Shown piece after piece: positions 44,633 through 53,681 of a stretch of DNA of 64,000 nucleotides (within the stretch, counting starts at the first letter, position 1; every line of letters starts with the position of its first letter). The notes beneath the pieces are model-generated. The model was not told the DNA's origin. It saw only the letters and a program-made list of their open reading frames with translations, and did not search any database. The DNA is from Alphaproteobacteria bacterium (lineage in GTDB: Bacteria > Pseudomonadota > Alphaproteobacteria > RF32 > CAG-239). The translations under genes and the position numbers were made by a program. The DNA lies in contig SUUY01000001.1 in NCBI GenBank assembly GCA_015062285.1, positions 234,880-298,879 of the forward strand, given 5' to 3'.

Positions 44633-45592
44633 ATGAAAAATATATTGTTAATTGCATTAATTTGTTGTTTTTTGGGTGTGGCTATTATTAAAAAAGCCAT
44701 ATATTCACCAAATAAATTAGAGACAGAAACTTTGGTGGTAGTTAATAAAGGAGCAACCTCCGGTATGGTTGCAAACAAGCTTGCGAGTGAAAATGTGATA
44801 AAATATCCGACAATATTTAAGTTGTTTGCAAGAATTAGAGGGTTGGATAAAAATCTTAAGGCAGGTGAATATTTGTTTGCGCCTAATATGTCTATGGCAG
44901 AAGTTATGGAGCAAATGAACAAAGGCGGAGTTTTTTATCGAAAAATAACATTGCCTGAAGGTTTAACGACTACGCAAATTTTGCAACTTATTGAGGATAA
45001 TGAATTTTTAAGCGGGAATATTTCGTTATCTCCACGTGAAGGTGATTTGTTGCCGGAGACTTATAGTTTTGTGAGAGGGGATTCTAAAGATAGCATTATT
45101 ATTCAAGCACAAAAGGCTATGGAGAAAGAATTGGAAAATGTTTGGAAAGAGAGAGATAAAACAGTTCCAATAAAGAAAAAAGGGGACTTACTGGTGTTGG
45201 CCTCAATAATAGAAAAAGAAACATCTGTTGCGAGTGAGCGTGGTTTGGTGGCATCTGTATTTGTAAACAGATTGCGAAAAAGAATGCGTTTGCAGACTGA
45301 CCCGACGGTTATTTATGCTTTGACAAACGGCAAGAATGATTTGGGTCGTCCATTATTGCGAAAAGATTTAAATGTTGATAGTCCGTATAACACATATAAA
45401 TATTACGGATTACCTCCAAAACCGATTTGTAATCCGGGAATAGAGTCATTAAAAGCAGCATCTAATCCTGATGTTAGTCAGTATTTATATTTTGTTGCCA
45501 ATGGTGATGGAGGGCATAGCTTTGCCACTAGCTTGAATGAGCATAACAAAAATGTGGCTAATTGGAAAAAACAAAAACGTGTACGTAAATAA
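44633..45592 (+). CDS. mltG: Endolytic murein transglycosylase MltG
   Basis: 319 residues from the ATG at 44633, with GAGG 5 bases upstream (an ATG at 44630 is the alternative). One N-terminal membrane helix (ILLIALICCFLGVAII), a LysM-like region, then the catalytic YceG domain with Glu in VLASIIEKETSV and the LQTDPTVIYAL motif. Cuts nascent glycan strands in the inner membrane. Confidence 0.93.
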   Translation: MKNILLIALICCFLGVAIIKKAIYSPNKLETETLVVVNKGATSGMVANKLASENVIKYPTIFKLFARIRGLDKNLKAGEYLFAPNMSMAEVMEQMNKGGVFYRKITLPEGLTTTQILQLIEDNEFLSGNISLSPREGDLLPETYSFVRGDSKDSIIIQAQKAMEKELENVWKERDKTVPIKKKGDLLVLASIIEKETSVASERGLVASVFVNRLRKRMRLQTDPTVIYALTNGKNDLGRPLLRKDLNVDSPYNTYKYYGLPPKPICNPGIESLKAASNPDVSQYLYFVANGDGGHSFATSLNEHNKNVANWKKQKRVRK

Positions 45593-45660
45593 AAAAAATC
45601 TTGCAATATTGTAAGGATGCATTTATCTTTGGTGATACTTATTTATCATTATTAAATTAA

Positions 45661-45855
45661 ATGCGTATGAAAACTTTTTTTTATGAAATTGCCCTCTTTT
45701 TTCAGGCGATGAGGTTTGTTGCTTGTGAGAACTTGGGTGTGCCAGCTCAGCGTACAGCCAGAATCAAAAGGCAGATGGTAGACACAAGGAAAAAAATCAG
45801 ATTGCAGAAAGGCTACCAGCGTACTGCAATGAACAGAAAACAGATGCACAAATAA
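45661..45855 (+). CDS. Small basic protein, uncertain
   Basis: 64 residues. A hydrophobic start (FFYEIALFFQAMRFVACENLG) is followed by a strongly basic tail (RTARIKRQMVDTRKKIRLQK). No Shine-Dalgarno site is visible. The opposite strand has an ORF of similar length, but this strand gives the more protein-like composition and ends before the terminator. No family known. Confidence 0.45.
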   Translation: MRMKTFFYEIALFFQAMRFVACENLGVPAQRTARIKRQMVDTRKKIRLQKGYQRTAMNRKQMHK

Positions 45856-45883
45856 AATTTTGTACAATGAAAAAGTTTAAGAG

Positions 45884-45921
45884 AAAAGAGTGTTCCTCAA
45901 TTAAGATGAACACTCTTTTTT
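45884..45921. terminator. Bidirectional terminator before the YbjN-like gene
   Basis: AAAAGAGTGTTC (45884-45895) pairs with GAACACTCTTTT (45908-45919), with T runs on both strands. Confidence 0.85.
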
Positions 45922-46418
45922 TATGCCTGTCCGATGGTTTCCATAAGCATGGGATAAAGAGCCTGTTTTGGAGACATTCCTTTGGTGAGAACAACTTTAA
46001 ATACCGGATACATACGTTCACATTCTTTGATTGCAATGTCTATCATTAGTGCAATATTATTTTCAAAAAAATCGTTTTCATTATTTAAAAACAATGAGTG
46101 CTTAAACACAGGTGTATTTTGTTCGCTCCAATAAGAGAAGTGGCCAACCCACAGTTCTTCGTTAATAAGGGCTAAAAGCTCAAAAATTTTGCTACGATCT
46201 TCAAGTTTATTTTCTATATCCATGAGGCAAGAAATATGAACGCAATTCATATTAGCTTCCCAAGAGAAAAACAGGAGCATGTTGTTCCATTTTCCTTGTA
46301 CTTCAACAACAACTTCATTGGGGTTGCGGCGTTCAAATTCAAATGACCGAGAAGCAAAGATATTTTCTACAATATCAATCGGGTTGTAATTAGAGGCTAT
46401 GTTTTTGGCCAGTTGCAT
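45921..46418 (-). CDS. YbjN-domain protein
   Basis: 165 residues from the ATG at 46418 (GGAG about 9 bases upstream). A YbjN-type pattern: FEFERRNPNEVVVEVQGKW, MLLFFSWEANMNCVHISCLMDI and a helical end. Related to type III secretion chaperone folds; in Alphaproteobacteria it is a conserved single-copy gene of unclear role. The upstream 245 bases have two GAGTCGT copies (46472, 46493) but no clear promoter. Confidence 0.8.
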   Translation of the reverse strand: MQLAKNIASNYNPIDIVENIFASRSFEFERRNPNEVVVEVQGKWNNMLLFFSWEANMNCVHISCLMDIENKLEDRSKIFELLALINEELWVGHFSYWSEQNTPVFKHSLFLNNENDFFENNIALMIDIAIKECERMYPVFKVVLTKGMSPKQALYPMLMETIGQA

Positions 46419-46663
46419 GTTTTGATGCTCCAAATAACTTTTCGAATACGATGAACATAGCTTGCAATGCCGAGTCGTTAATTACAATAGACGAGTCGTA
46501 GTTTTCCACTTAATTAATAATTGTGGATAAGTTTTTTGATTGCTTTTTGTTGAAAATCAAAGAAATATAAAAAAAATAATTTTAAATTTTTTTTTAGGTG
46601 TGGATATAATTTTTATAATTAATTATTCTTTAACCAGATTTGAAAAGAGAAAAGGATTTTATT

Positions 46664-47461
46664 ATGATAGGAATTGCATATCCGGAAATTTCGCCTGTAA
46701 TAGTATCTGTTGGTCCGCTGGCCATTCGTTGGTATTCTATGGCATATTTAGTAGGAATTGTTTTGGGGTGGTGGTTAATTAATCGTGCTGTAAAAAAATA
46801 TAATTTAGCTCTGGATAGGCATAAAATTGAGGACTTGGTATTCTATATAACTTTAGGAATTATTTTAGGGGGAAGGCTGGGATATGCAGTTTTTTATGGT
46901 GGTGCCGATATGTGGAGCCGTCCGTGGACCATACTTGAACTGTGGAAAGGAGGTATGTCTTTTCACGGAGGTGTTTTAGGGGTTGTTGTGGCAATATGGT
47001 TGTTTGCTAAGAAAATAAATTATAAATTTTTGGGTATTACCGATTTGGTAGTTTTGTATGCTCCTATTGGCATTTTCTTCGGGAGAATTGCAAATTTTAT
47101 TAATGATGAGCTTTGGGGAAGAGTAACAGATGTGGCTTGGGCGGTTAGATTTCCCAGTGGCGGATATTTACCACGGCATCCGTCTCAACTATATGAGGGA
47201 TTACTTGAAGGGCTGCTTATGTTTGTGGTGTTAAATGTAATGTGGAGCTGTAAATCGGTTAGAGCGAAAACAGGTTTGGTTTCAGCAGTGTTTGTTTTTT
47301 TGTACGGATGTTTTAGAATTATTATTGAGCAATATAGAGAACCTGACGCACAACTTGGTTATTTTTTTGGCACAGTAACAATGGGACAAATGCTATCTGT
47401 TCCATTAATTTTAGGTGGAATTTGGGTCGCATGGACAGCTATGAAAAAGCAAATTAACTAG
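46664..47461 (+). CDS. lgt: Prolipoprotein diacylglyceryl transferase
   Basis: 265 residues from the ATG at 46664 (AAAAGGA upstream). Seven membrane helices. Family motifs GGMSFHGGVLG, FGRIANFINDELWGR and HPSQLYEG are intact. Transfers diacylglycerol from phosphatidylglycerol to the lipobox Cys of prolipoproteins. Convergent with the GGDEF gene, 4-base overlap. Confidence 0.95.
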   Translation: MIGIAYPEISPVIVSVGPLAIRWYSMAYLVGIVLGWWLINRAVKKYNLALDRHKIEDLVFYITLGIILGGRLGYAVFYGGADMWSRPWTILELWKGGMSFHGGVLGVVVAIWLFAKKINYKFLGITDLVVLYAPIGIFFGRIANFINDELWGRVTDVAWAVRFPSGGYLPRHPSQLYEGLLEGLLMFVVLNVMWSCKSVRAKTGLVSAVFVFLYGCFRIIIEQYREPDAQLGYFFGTVTMGQMLSVPLILGGIWVAWTAMKKQIN

Positions 47462-48627
47462 GCTTTGGATGTTACATTGTGACTAAAAGCTTTTGTTTTG
47501 CGTAGGAGCTTATCCGCTCTCATTAAGACTTCAAAAGAGGACGTATCGCTACGTTTTTTTTCGGCAATGCAGGCAGAAACAGTGAGCTTAATGGGATTGC
47601 GGCGGGGACTGTATTGAAACAGTGATGAAGCAATGGTTCTGCGAATTGTTTCTAATCTTTCAAAACTTTCATTTTTATCCATACTTTTATAGATAATTAC
47701 AAATTCATCGGGGCTGTAACGATAGATTTGTTCGTCTTTTTCAATATTTATGATGCAGTTGGCGATTAGTTTTGTAAGAATATTTCTTATTCTTTTACCA
47801 AAATTATTTCCGATTTTATCATAATCATCGATGCTGATGATGCCAATACAATATTTTAAAGGAAAATTCTTGGCGTGAATCATGTAGGAGTTGCGGCTGT
47901 CTAATCCGGTGAGTCCGTCTTTATATGTTTCGTTATATATATTTTGTGCAACAGTAGAAATAAGACATAGAATTGCCGAACAGAAAAAAATGCTTAATCC
48001 TGAAGGAGAGGAAGAATAACAAAAAGCCATCATGATGCTAAGGTATGTGAAAAATATGCAGTAGTCGTTGATGCTTCCGGAACGAATGGCATTGTAAAAA
48101 ATATTTCCTAAGGTAATGATAAATAAAATTGAGGCAACAAAGTTTAAGCTTGTTGAATCAGGGTTGAAGTTGAAGCCAATTTTGATATTATGTTGACTAA
48201 GTTGTTCTATTATTGCAAATTGAATGAAAATACTAAGTAGAACCCAAGCATTTTTTTTAGATAGAAGATGTTTGGGGGAATAATAATAAAAAAATAAAAG
48301 ATTTAAGGGAGCTAAGGTGCAAAGACTGATATATGTTGTTGATGATATATATTCAGCTTGATATTTGTGCTTTAAAAAATTGATTAAAACATAGCATATT
48401 GTTATGCCGAGAAATATGAAAACGGGAGTTCCTTTGTTAAAATAAAGTAGGATACTAAAGCCTAAAAATGCAAGTGTGTAAAAAGAAATATGGAACACTT
48501 GGTTTGTTGATTCCAGAAATGGATGGCTAATGTAAAAGCCAAAAAGCAGTGCAGCAAATATAAATGCCGGAAAAAGCATATTGCCAATGAGAAGCAGAGT
48601 TTTTTCGATTTGCGGTAATTTACTCAT
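47458..48627 (-). CDS. Membrane protein with degenerate GGDEF domain
   Basis: 389 residues from the ATG at 48627. Seven or eight membrane helices form the first ~220 residues (MASE-like sensor), followed by a GGDEF domain: DGLTGLDSRNSYM, IISIDDYDKIGNNFG, and YRYSPDEFVII. The signature is SPDEF, with both glycines of GGDEF changed, so diguanylate cyclase activity is doubtful. Upstream gene is queA on the same strand. Confidence 0.8.
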   Translation of the reverse strand: MSKLPQIEKTLLLIGNMLFPAFIFAALLFGFYISHPFLESTNQVFHISFYTLAFLGFSILLYFNKGTPVFIFLGITICYVLINFLKHKYQAEYISSTTYISLCTLAPLNLLFFYYYSPKHLLSKKNAWVLLSIFIQFAIIEQLSQHNIKIGFNFNPDSTSLNFVASILFIITLGNIFYNAIRSGSINDYCIFFTYLSIMMAFCYSSSPSGLSIFFCSAILCLISTVAQNIYNETYKDGLTGLDSRNSYMIHAKNFPLKYCIGIISIDDYDKIGNNFGKRIRNILTKLIANCIINIEKDEQIYRYSPDEFVIIYKSMDKNESFERLETIRRTIASSLFQYSPRRNPIKLTVSACIAEKKRSDTSSFEVLMRADKLLRKTKAFSHNVTSKA

Positions 48628-48678
48628 ATCCAAATCCAATGCAAATTTATTTATGACTGGTATGATAATGCTTAAAAG

Positions 48679-49764
48679 TTAAATTTTATTTACGCATTTT
48701 ATAATGGAACTATCACCATAGGAGTAAAAACGATATTTGTTTTCTATTGCATGAGCATAGGCGTTTTGCATACGTTCTACTCCTGCAACGGCGCTAACCA
48801 GCATAAACAATGTTGATTTAGGAAGGTGAAAGTTGGTGATAAGCATATCGATAACCTTAAACTTATATCCAGGAGTTATAAAAATTGCGGTTTCGTCATT
48901 AAACGGATGTAGAATTCCTTTGTTATCGGCAGCACTCTCTAAAAGACGCAATGATGTAGTACCAACTGCAATTATTCTGTTGCCATTTTGCTTTGCTTTA
49001 TTGATAATGTTTGCGGCATCATTAGTAATTATTCCATATTCGGCATGCATTTTGTGGTCTTTTGTGTCTTCAGTTTTAACCGGAAGAAAAGTTCCGGCAC
49101 CAACATGGAGGGTTACAAATACTAGTTTTATGCCTTTAGCATCGATTTTTTTCATAACATCGTCGGTGAAGTGTAATCCTGCGGTGGGAGCGGCAACAGC
49201 TCCTTCGTGTTTGGCATATACGGTTTGGTAGTTTTCATCGTCATTGAATTTGTACCACATTGAGTCGCTTGAAGGACGAGATCTTTTAATGTAGGGGGGG
49301 AGAGGCATAAAGCCATATGTTTGAAGCTTTCCAGCCAGTTCTGAAGCGGAGCAATCAAAGGATATAAGCACCCCGTCTTCGCCTCTTTTTTCTTCAATTA
49401 GGGCTGAAAAATCGGAATTTTGAGCAGATATTTTATCGGTATAAAATTTGACTACATCGTTGTTTTTCAGACGTTTGGAATTTTTAATAAAGGCGAGCCA
49501 ACGTGTTCCGTCAATAGGGTGGTACAAAGTTACTTCAACCAAAGCTTCACCATGAGATCCATATAGTCTTGCCGGAATCACTTTAGTGTCATTAAATACC
49601 AAAACATCTCCTTCTTGCAAAAGATCTGGTAACTCATAGAAATGTTTATCACAAATCAAGCCATCTTGGCTCAAGTCCAAAAGCTTTGAGTTGTCTCGGG
49701 GAGATACCGGTTGGTTAGCTATCAGATCTTTGGGAAGATCAAAATCAAAAATATCTACTTTCAT
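48679..49764 (-). CDS. queA: S-adenosylmethionine:tRNA ribosyltransferase-isomerase
   Basis: 361 residues. Builds epoxyqueuosine on tRNA from SAM. Family motifs LVFNDTKVIPARL, HEGAVAAPTAGLHFT, LHVGAGTFLPV, VGTTSLRLLES and ITNFHLPKSTLFMLVSA are all present. Single gene followed by the GGDEF gene 51 bases later. Confidence 0.96.
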   Translation of the reverse strand: MKVDIFDFDLPKDLIANQPVSPRDNSKLLDLSQDGLICDKHFYELPDLLQEGDVLVFNDTKVIPARLYGSHGEALVEVTLYHPIDGTRWLAFIKNSKRLKNNDVVKFYTDKISAQNSDFSALIEEKRGEDGVLISFDCSASELAGKLQTYGFMPLPPYIKRSRPSSDSMWYKFNDDENYQTVYAKHEGAVAAPTAGLHFTDDVMKKIDAKGIKLVFVTLHVGAGTFLPVKTEDTKDHKMHAEYGIITNDAANIINKAKQNGNRIIAVGTTSLRLLESAADNKGILHPFNDETAIFITPGYKFKVIDMLITNFHLPKSTLFMLVSAVAGVERMQNAYAHAIENKYRFYSYGDSSIIKCVNKI

Positions 49765-49920
49765 GTTTTTATCCTTTGTTCTAAGGCGTTATATTATAAT
49801 GTTTTGTTTTTGGCAATAATATTATTTTATTGAAAATGCGGTTTTTTCTTGCTTGTTAATTATTGGTTGTTATAATTTTGTATCAAAATTTGAACGTGTT
49901 GCATTGTGAAGGATGAAAAT

Positions 49921-50799
49921 ATGTTAGGAAAAAAAGCTCTGGCGGACTTTAAGGCGATGATGGTTTTGCAAGCAATAAACCAGCTTGATGGTAAGAGAAA
50001 AGCAGCTAAAGAACTTGATATGTCAATCGATACGCTCAATAAATACATTGAAAATTTAGAGAATGATTGTGGCGGAAAGTTGATTAATTCCAGTGGTACC
50101 GGTTCGTCATTAACAGTGCGAGGAGAACAAGTTGCAACATGGGCTCGAGAGATTTTGCGTGATTTGAATCATATGTATGTTATGATGTCTGAACGAGAGG
50201 AGCTCAAGGGTGAAGTTAAAATTTTGTGGGACGAGAATGCCCGAGCTAATACAATTAATGCTGATTTGTGGAATTATCTTAAGAAGAATAAAAACGTTAC
50301 ACTGGTATCTACAACAATTACGGATGTAGATGAATGGGTAAATTATAGTGCCGATCTGATGGTGAGTAACGTACGTTGGCTTGGTGATGAATGGGAAGAA
50401 ATATATAGTAAAGATATTCGAGGCGGATATTTTGCGTCGTCGCAATATTTGAAAAAATACGGATACCCGAAAAACAAAGAAGATATGCTTGAAAATCATC
50501 GCATGATATTTTTGCGCGATGAATATTCTTGGTTGTTTGGCGAAGAAGAATATATAGACCGAGCCCGACATAAAGTGTATATGGGGGATAGTTCATTTGC
50601 TACCAACGAAGCTATTGAAAGTGGAGTAGGAATAGGATTAATGCCGCTATATTTTGCTAAGAAAGGTTTAGTCTGTTTGGATAGTATTGAATGTAATGCG
50701 TTAGGAACTGTATATTTGTCTGTACATAAGGTATCTAGGGAAGTGCAACGTGTGAAGGTTATGGCAGAACATTTGATTGCCATGATAGATAATGCTTAA
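49921..50799 (+). CDS. LysR-like transcription regulator (first of tandem pair)
   Basis: 292 residues from the ATG at 49921 (AAGGA 7 bases upstream). N-terminal winged helix of LysR kind (MVLQAINQLDGKRKAAKELDMSIDTLNKYIENLE), then a periplasmic-binding-like effector domain (GGYFASSQYLKKYGYPKNKEDM, SGVGIGLMPLYFAK). Effector unknown. The neighbour 50817-51701 is a paralogue. Divergent from queA. Confidence 0.8.
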   Translation: MLGKKALADFKAMMVLQAINQLDGKRKAAKELDMSIDTLNKYIENLENDCGGKLINSSGTGSSLTVRGEQVATWAREILRDLNHMYVMMSEREELKGEVKILWDENARANTINADLWNYLKKNKNVTLVSTTITDVDEWVNYSADLMVSNVRWLGDEWEEIYSKDIRGGYFASSQYLKKYGYPKNKEDMLENHRMIFLRDEYSWLFGEEEYIDRARHKVYMGDSSFATNEAIESGVGIGLMPLYFAKKGLVCLDSIECNALGTVYLSVHKVSREVQRVKVMAEHLIAMIDNA

Positions 50800-50816
50800 T
50801 AGTTTGTGAGGTCAAA

Positions 50817-51701
50817 ATGGGTTATAATGCTATTAAAAACTTGGAAGGAATATTGGCTCTTAAGGCAATTTATGTTTGCTCCGGAAAGAAAAAAGCGGCA
50901 GAAGCCTTGGGGTCGTCACTTGATACTATAAATAAGTATATTCACCAGTTGGAAAAGACTTTACAAGTTCGGTTGATTAGTGAAAGTAAGCATGGTTGTA
51001 CTCTTACGCCGGAAGGATTGAGGGTAATTGAGAGTATGTCGTCTTTGGATACAATTTGGAATAAGGTGTGTAGAGAAAAAGAAAATAAAAAAGATATCTC
51101 CGGGTCGGTAGTTATCGGTTTGGCAATGGGGGTTAGTACATATTTTTTTCCTGATGATATTATGGATTTTTTGGATAAATATCCGATGTTGAGATTAGAA
51201 ATCTTGAAGATCGAGGACATGCCAAAAGCTAAAGATGATTTATTTGATGTTGTGATTTCGTATGCTCCTTTTGAAAGTGGAGACATGATTCCGATTTTTA
51301 AGAAGGAACTTAAATGCGGTTATTTTGCATCGGCAAGGTATTTGTCAAAATATGGTTATCCTAAAGATTTTGATGATATGATTAAAAATCATAGAATGAT
51401 TAGTAAGAAAAATTTTAATACTTATGATGCGGGATATAAAAAAGTTTTGGGAGGAGATTCTCGAGTTTCGATAATGACGGATATTAGTGCAACATTGCTT
51501 TATATGGTGCAATTTGGAGCAGGAATTTGTTTGGCTCCTCTACGATTTAGAGAAGAAGGGGCTGTGTGTTTGGATAATATTCCATGTGATACAACTTTTA
51601 CAGTATATCTTTCGGCTCATAGGTCGGTGAAAGATACACAGAAAGTTAGAACAGTTATTGATTATTGCAAAAGTATAATTGAGAAAATGTATGAAGAATA
51701 A
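50817..51701 (+). CDS. LysR-like transcription regulator (second of tandem pair)
   Basis: 294 residues, 17 bases after the first regulator. DNA-binding part LALKAIYVCSGKKKAAEALGSSLDTINKYIHQLE; effector domain with CGYFASARYLSKYGYPKDFDDM and FGAGICLAPLRF. It aligns with its neighbour through both domains, so it is a tandem duplicate. Target genes cannot be inferred from the window. Confidence 0.8.
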   Translation: MGYNAIKNLEGILALKAIYVCSGKKKAAEALGSSLDTINKYIHQLEKTLQVRLISESKHGCTLTPEGLRVIESMSSLDTIWNKVCREKENKKDISGSVVIGLAMGVSTYFFPDDIMDFLDKYPMLRLEILKIEDMPKAKDDLFDVVISYAPFESGDMIPIFKKELKCGYFASARYLSKYGYPKDFDDMIKNHRMISKKNFNTYDAGYKKVLGGDSRVSIMTDISATLLYMVQFGAGICLAPLRFREEGAVCLDNIPCDTTFTVYLSAHRSVKDTQKVRTVIDYCKSIIEKMYEE

Positions 51702-51804
51702 TTTTTGTCTTTATTCCATATTTTGACGATGGATATCTAATCGTAAAATTAACATTTTTCATGGTAATGCATTGATTCTAAAGAATTTATTTTAAATTCA
51801 GAGG

Positions 51805-52059
51805 ATTAAGAGTGTAACATTTATTACAAAAAGTAATGATAAATACCTTTATATAGCAAAAGGATATAATAAAGAAGCCTATGAGGGCACTTTTGAAGAA
51901 TTGCTTCAAGATGTTATGAAACGAGCTGATTTCCTAGGCAAGATGATAGGTTATGCCTTTTTTGAAATGACCGATAAAAGCGACAAATATAACAAATTGC
52001 TTCGAGCAATGGGGCTTGCCGCCGAAATCCAAGGTTTGGTTAGACCTTTTATAAAATGA
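51805..52059 (+). pseudogene. Open frame without a usual start codon, probable gene remnant
   Basis: An open stretch from ATT 51805 to TGA 52057-52059 encodes a protein-like sequence (KYLYIAKGYNKEAYEGTFEELL, then ADFLGKMIGYAFFEM, then MGLAAEIQGLVRP) but has no ATG, GTG or TTG near its beginning. The first in-frame ATG (51917) would leave 47 residues. Either a truncated gene or a rare ATT start. It opens the accessory stretch that ends at tRNA-Leu(TAA). Confidence 0.4.
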
Positions 52060-52067
52060 CAAAATTC

Positions 52068-52631
52068 TTATTTGTTATAAACATTCGCAAGTTCGCTTTG
52101 TCCTTGTTTATTTAAGTGGACAGCATCCATATAAATCTTTGATAAATCTAGCGAGCTGAAGTTTGTATAAGCATTTAAATACTTGATTTGATGTTTTTCA
52201 CACAGTTCTGCCAGTTTTTGATTAAATGTTTCAACATCTGCATTAAAACCCCATTTATCCTCATCAAGCCAAGCTTGATTTGGAAAAAGCTCTTCTCTTG
52301 CCGGTAGTACTGATTGAACAATAATGTTAGAAGCCTTTGTTTTGGCTACTTTTAAGACTTCTTCATACTGATTGATAAGACTGGAAATGTCTATTTGGTT
52401 GGGTTTAGGAGTTACGGACAGCAAATTGTTAATGCCTACCGCTAAAAATAAAGTGTCATAATGATTGTCGTCTTGCTTGATTTTGCGTAAAACACCTTCA
52501 ATCTGCTCGCCATTTTGCGCAAGTTTCAAGGCTTCATTTCCTAAATAAAGCTCATCAAACCAGCTTTGATTATTGTTACCATAACCAAATGCAATACTAT
52601 CGCCATAAACACCAAATTTGTAGTTCATCAT
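52068..52631 (-). CDS. SGNH/GDSL-family hydrolase
   Basis: 187 residues, no signal peptide. Block I has the nucleophile Ser in VYGDSIAFGYG, block III LFLAVGINNLL holds the Asn, and block V DAVHLNKQG holds the Asp-His pair. Esterase or lipase-like; substrate unknown. Follows the HIT gene directly. Confidence 0.88.
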   Translation of the reverse strand: MMNYKFGVYGDSIAFGYGNNNQSWFDELYLGNEALKLAQNGEQIEGVLRKIKQDDNHYDTLFLAVGINNLLSVTPKPNQIDISSLINQYEEVLKVAKTKASNIIVQSVLPAREELFPNQAWLDEDKWGFNADVETFNQKLAELCEKHQIKYLNAYTNFSSLDLSKIYMDAVHLNKQGQSELANVYNK

Positions 52632-53132
52632 TTATTCCAATAAGTTATTTTTATGAATATTATTAAAATATTCTCTAAGTTTTTGAATCTTCTTTGTTAC
52701 TTGGCTCATATTTTCTTTATTGTTTTTTAGTTCGTTAGATTTAGACATTAATTCGCTAAGAATAGAGTATTTGTTATTTATTTCAATCATTCCGTGCATG
52801 GGAATAATGATAAAATGAATATGACCGTTAGGTTTTTCATAAAACATATAAGCGATTTTTTCGCAATTAAATATTTCTATAATAGCCTTTTTACAATATG
52901 ACATTAATTTATTCAGTTCTTGCAATTCATTTTCAGATAAATCCATATAATTTGAAACATGACGCATAGGAGATATAATAATCATTCCCGGATAAGCAAT
53001 TTCAAAATCTTGACTTAAATCCCATAATTTTGATTGGTAAATTCGTCCTTCTTTAAATTTTGTATTATCTGAAACAATACATCCAGCACATGAAGTGTTT
53101 ATTGTTTCATTAAAAATTGTTGTAAATTTCAT
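52632..53132 (-). CDS. HIT-family hydrolase-like protein
   Basis: 166 residues. The HIT core has GCIVSDNTKF (N-terminal Cys pair), YPGMIIISPMRHV, and the histidine motif NGHIHFIIIPMHG, close to H-x-H-x-H but with the third His changed to Ile. Nucleotide hydrolase or transferase activity is therefore uncertain. The C-terminal 45 residues are a charged helix. Directly upstream of the SGNH gene. Confidence 0.7.
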   Translation of the reverse strand: MKFTTIFNETINTSCAGCIVSDNTKFKEGRIYQSKLWDLSQDFEIAYPGMIIISPMRHVSNYMDLSENELQELNKLMSYCKKAIIEIFNCEKIAYMFYEKPNGHIHFIIIPMHGMIEINNKYSILSELMSKSNELKNNKENMSQVTKKIQKLREYFNNIHKNNLLE

Positions 53133-53264
53133 ATTATATTCCTTTTTATCTACATTTATTATTAATGCTATGTAAAACTAATTAAAAAATCATTATAAAC
53201 TGAACTTTTTTCTTTGTTTTTTCGTTATATAGCCTGTAAGATGGTGATGTTAGGAGATGTTTTT

Positions 53265-53666
53265 ATGCGATATGTAATTGCTTTGATTTGTGTTCTTTTT
53301 GCCGGCTCGGCGTGGGCTGATATGCGTTGCTCTACCAATTCTTTGGGTGTTACAACTTGTAAGGATAGTGACGGTCGGATTATCAAATCTCGCACAAACT
53401 CACTTGGTGTAACGACTTATACCGATAATAAAGGAAATAAAGTAAAAGTAAGAACCAACTCTTTGGGTACAACAACCTATACCGGTAGCGATGGCACAAG
53501 AGGAACAGCAAGGACAAATTCGCTTGGGATGACTACTTATAAAGATAATAAAGGCAACACCATAAAAGCTCGCACAAATTCATTAGGCGTTACAACCTAT
53601 ACCGACCAAAACGGCAAGAAAACCAAATGCCGAACAAATTCACTGGGTGTTACAAGGTGTGATTAA
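53265..53666 (+). CDS. Secreted protein made of 20-residue repeats
   Basis: 133 residues from the ATG at 53265 (GGAG upstream). Signal peptide (MRYVIALICVLFAGSAWA), then 5.5 copies of a 20-residue unit with consensus RTNSLGVTTYTDNKGNKVKV. The first and last units carry Cys in place of Tyr (TTCKD, TRCD), which could cap the structure by a disulfide. The repeats suggest a beta-solenoid or surface protein. Function unknown. Confidence 0.8.
   Translation: MRYVIALICVLFAGSAWADMRCSTNSLGVTTCKDSDGRIIKSRTNSLGVTTYTDNKGNKVKVRTNSLGTTTYTGSDGTRGTARTNSLGMTTYKDNKGNTIKARTNSLGVTTYTDQNGKKTKCRTNSLGVTRCD
53331..53663 (+). repeat. Coding tandem repeat, 60-bp period, 5.5 copies
   Basis: Five full 60-base units and a partial one encode the repeats of the protein at 53265-53666. 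The Ser-Leu-Gly triplet is spelled with different codons in nearly every copy, so the DNA repeats are old while the protein repeat is kept. Confidence 0.85.
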
Positions 53667-53681
53667 AAGGATATATAAAAA

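Noticed and set aside
45652..45867. 71-codon leftward ORF opposite the small basic protein
   Set aside because: Cys- and His-rich random-looking composition and overlap with the better candidate on the plus strand.
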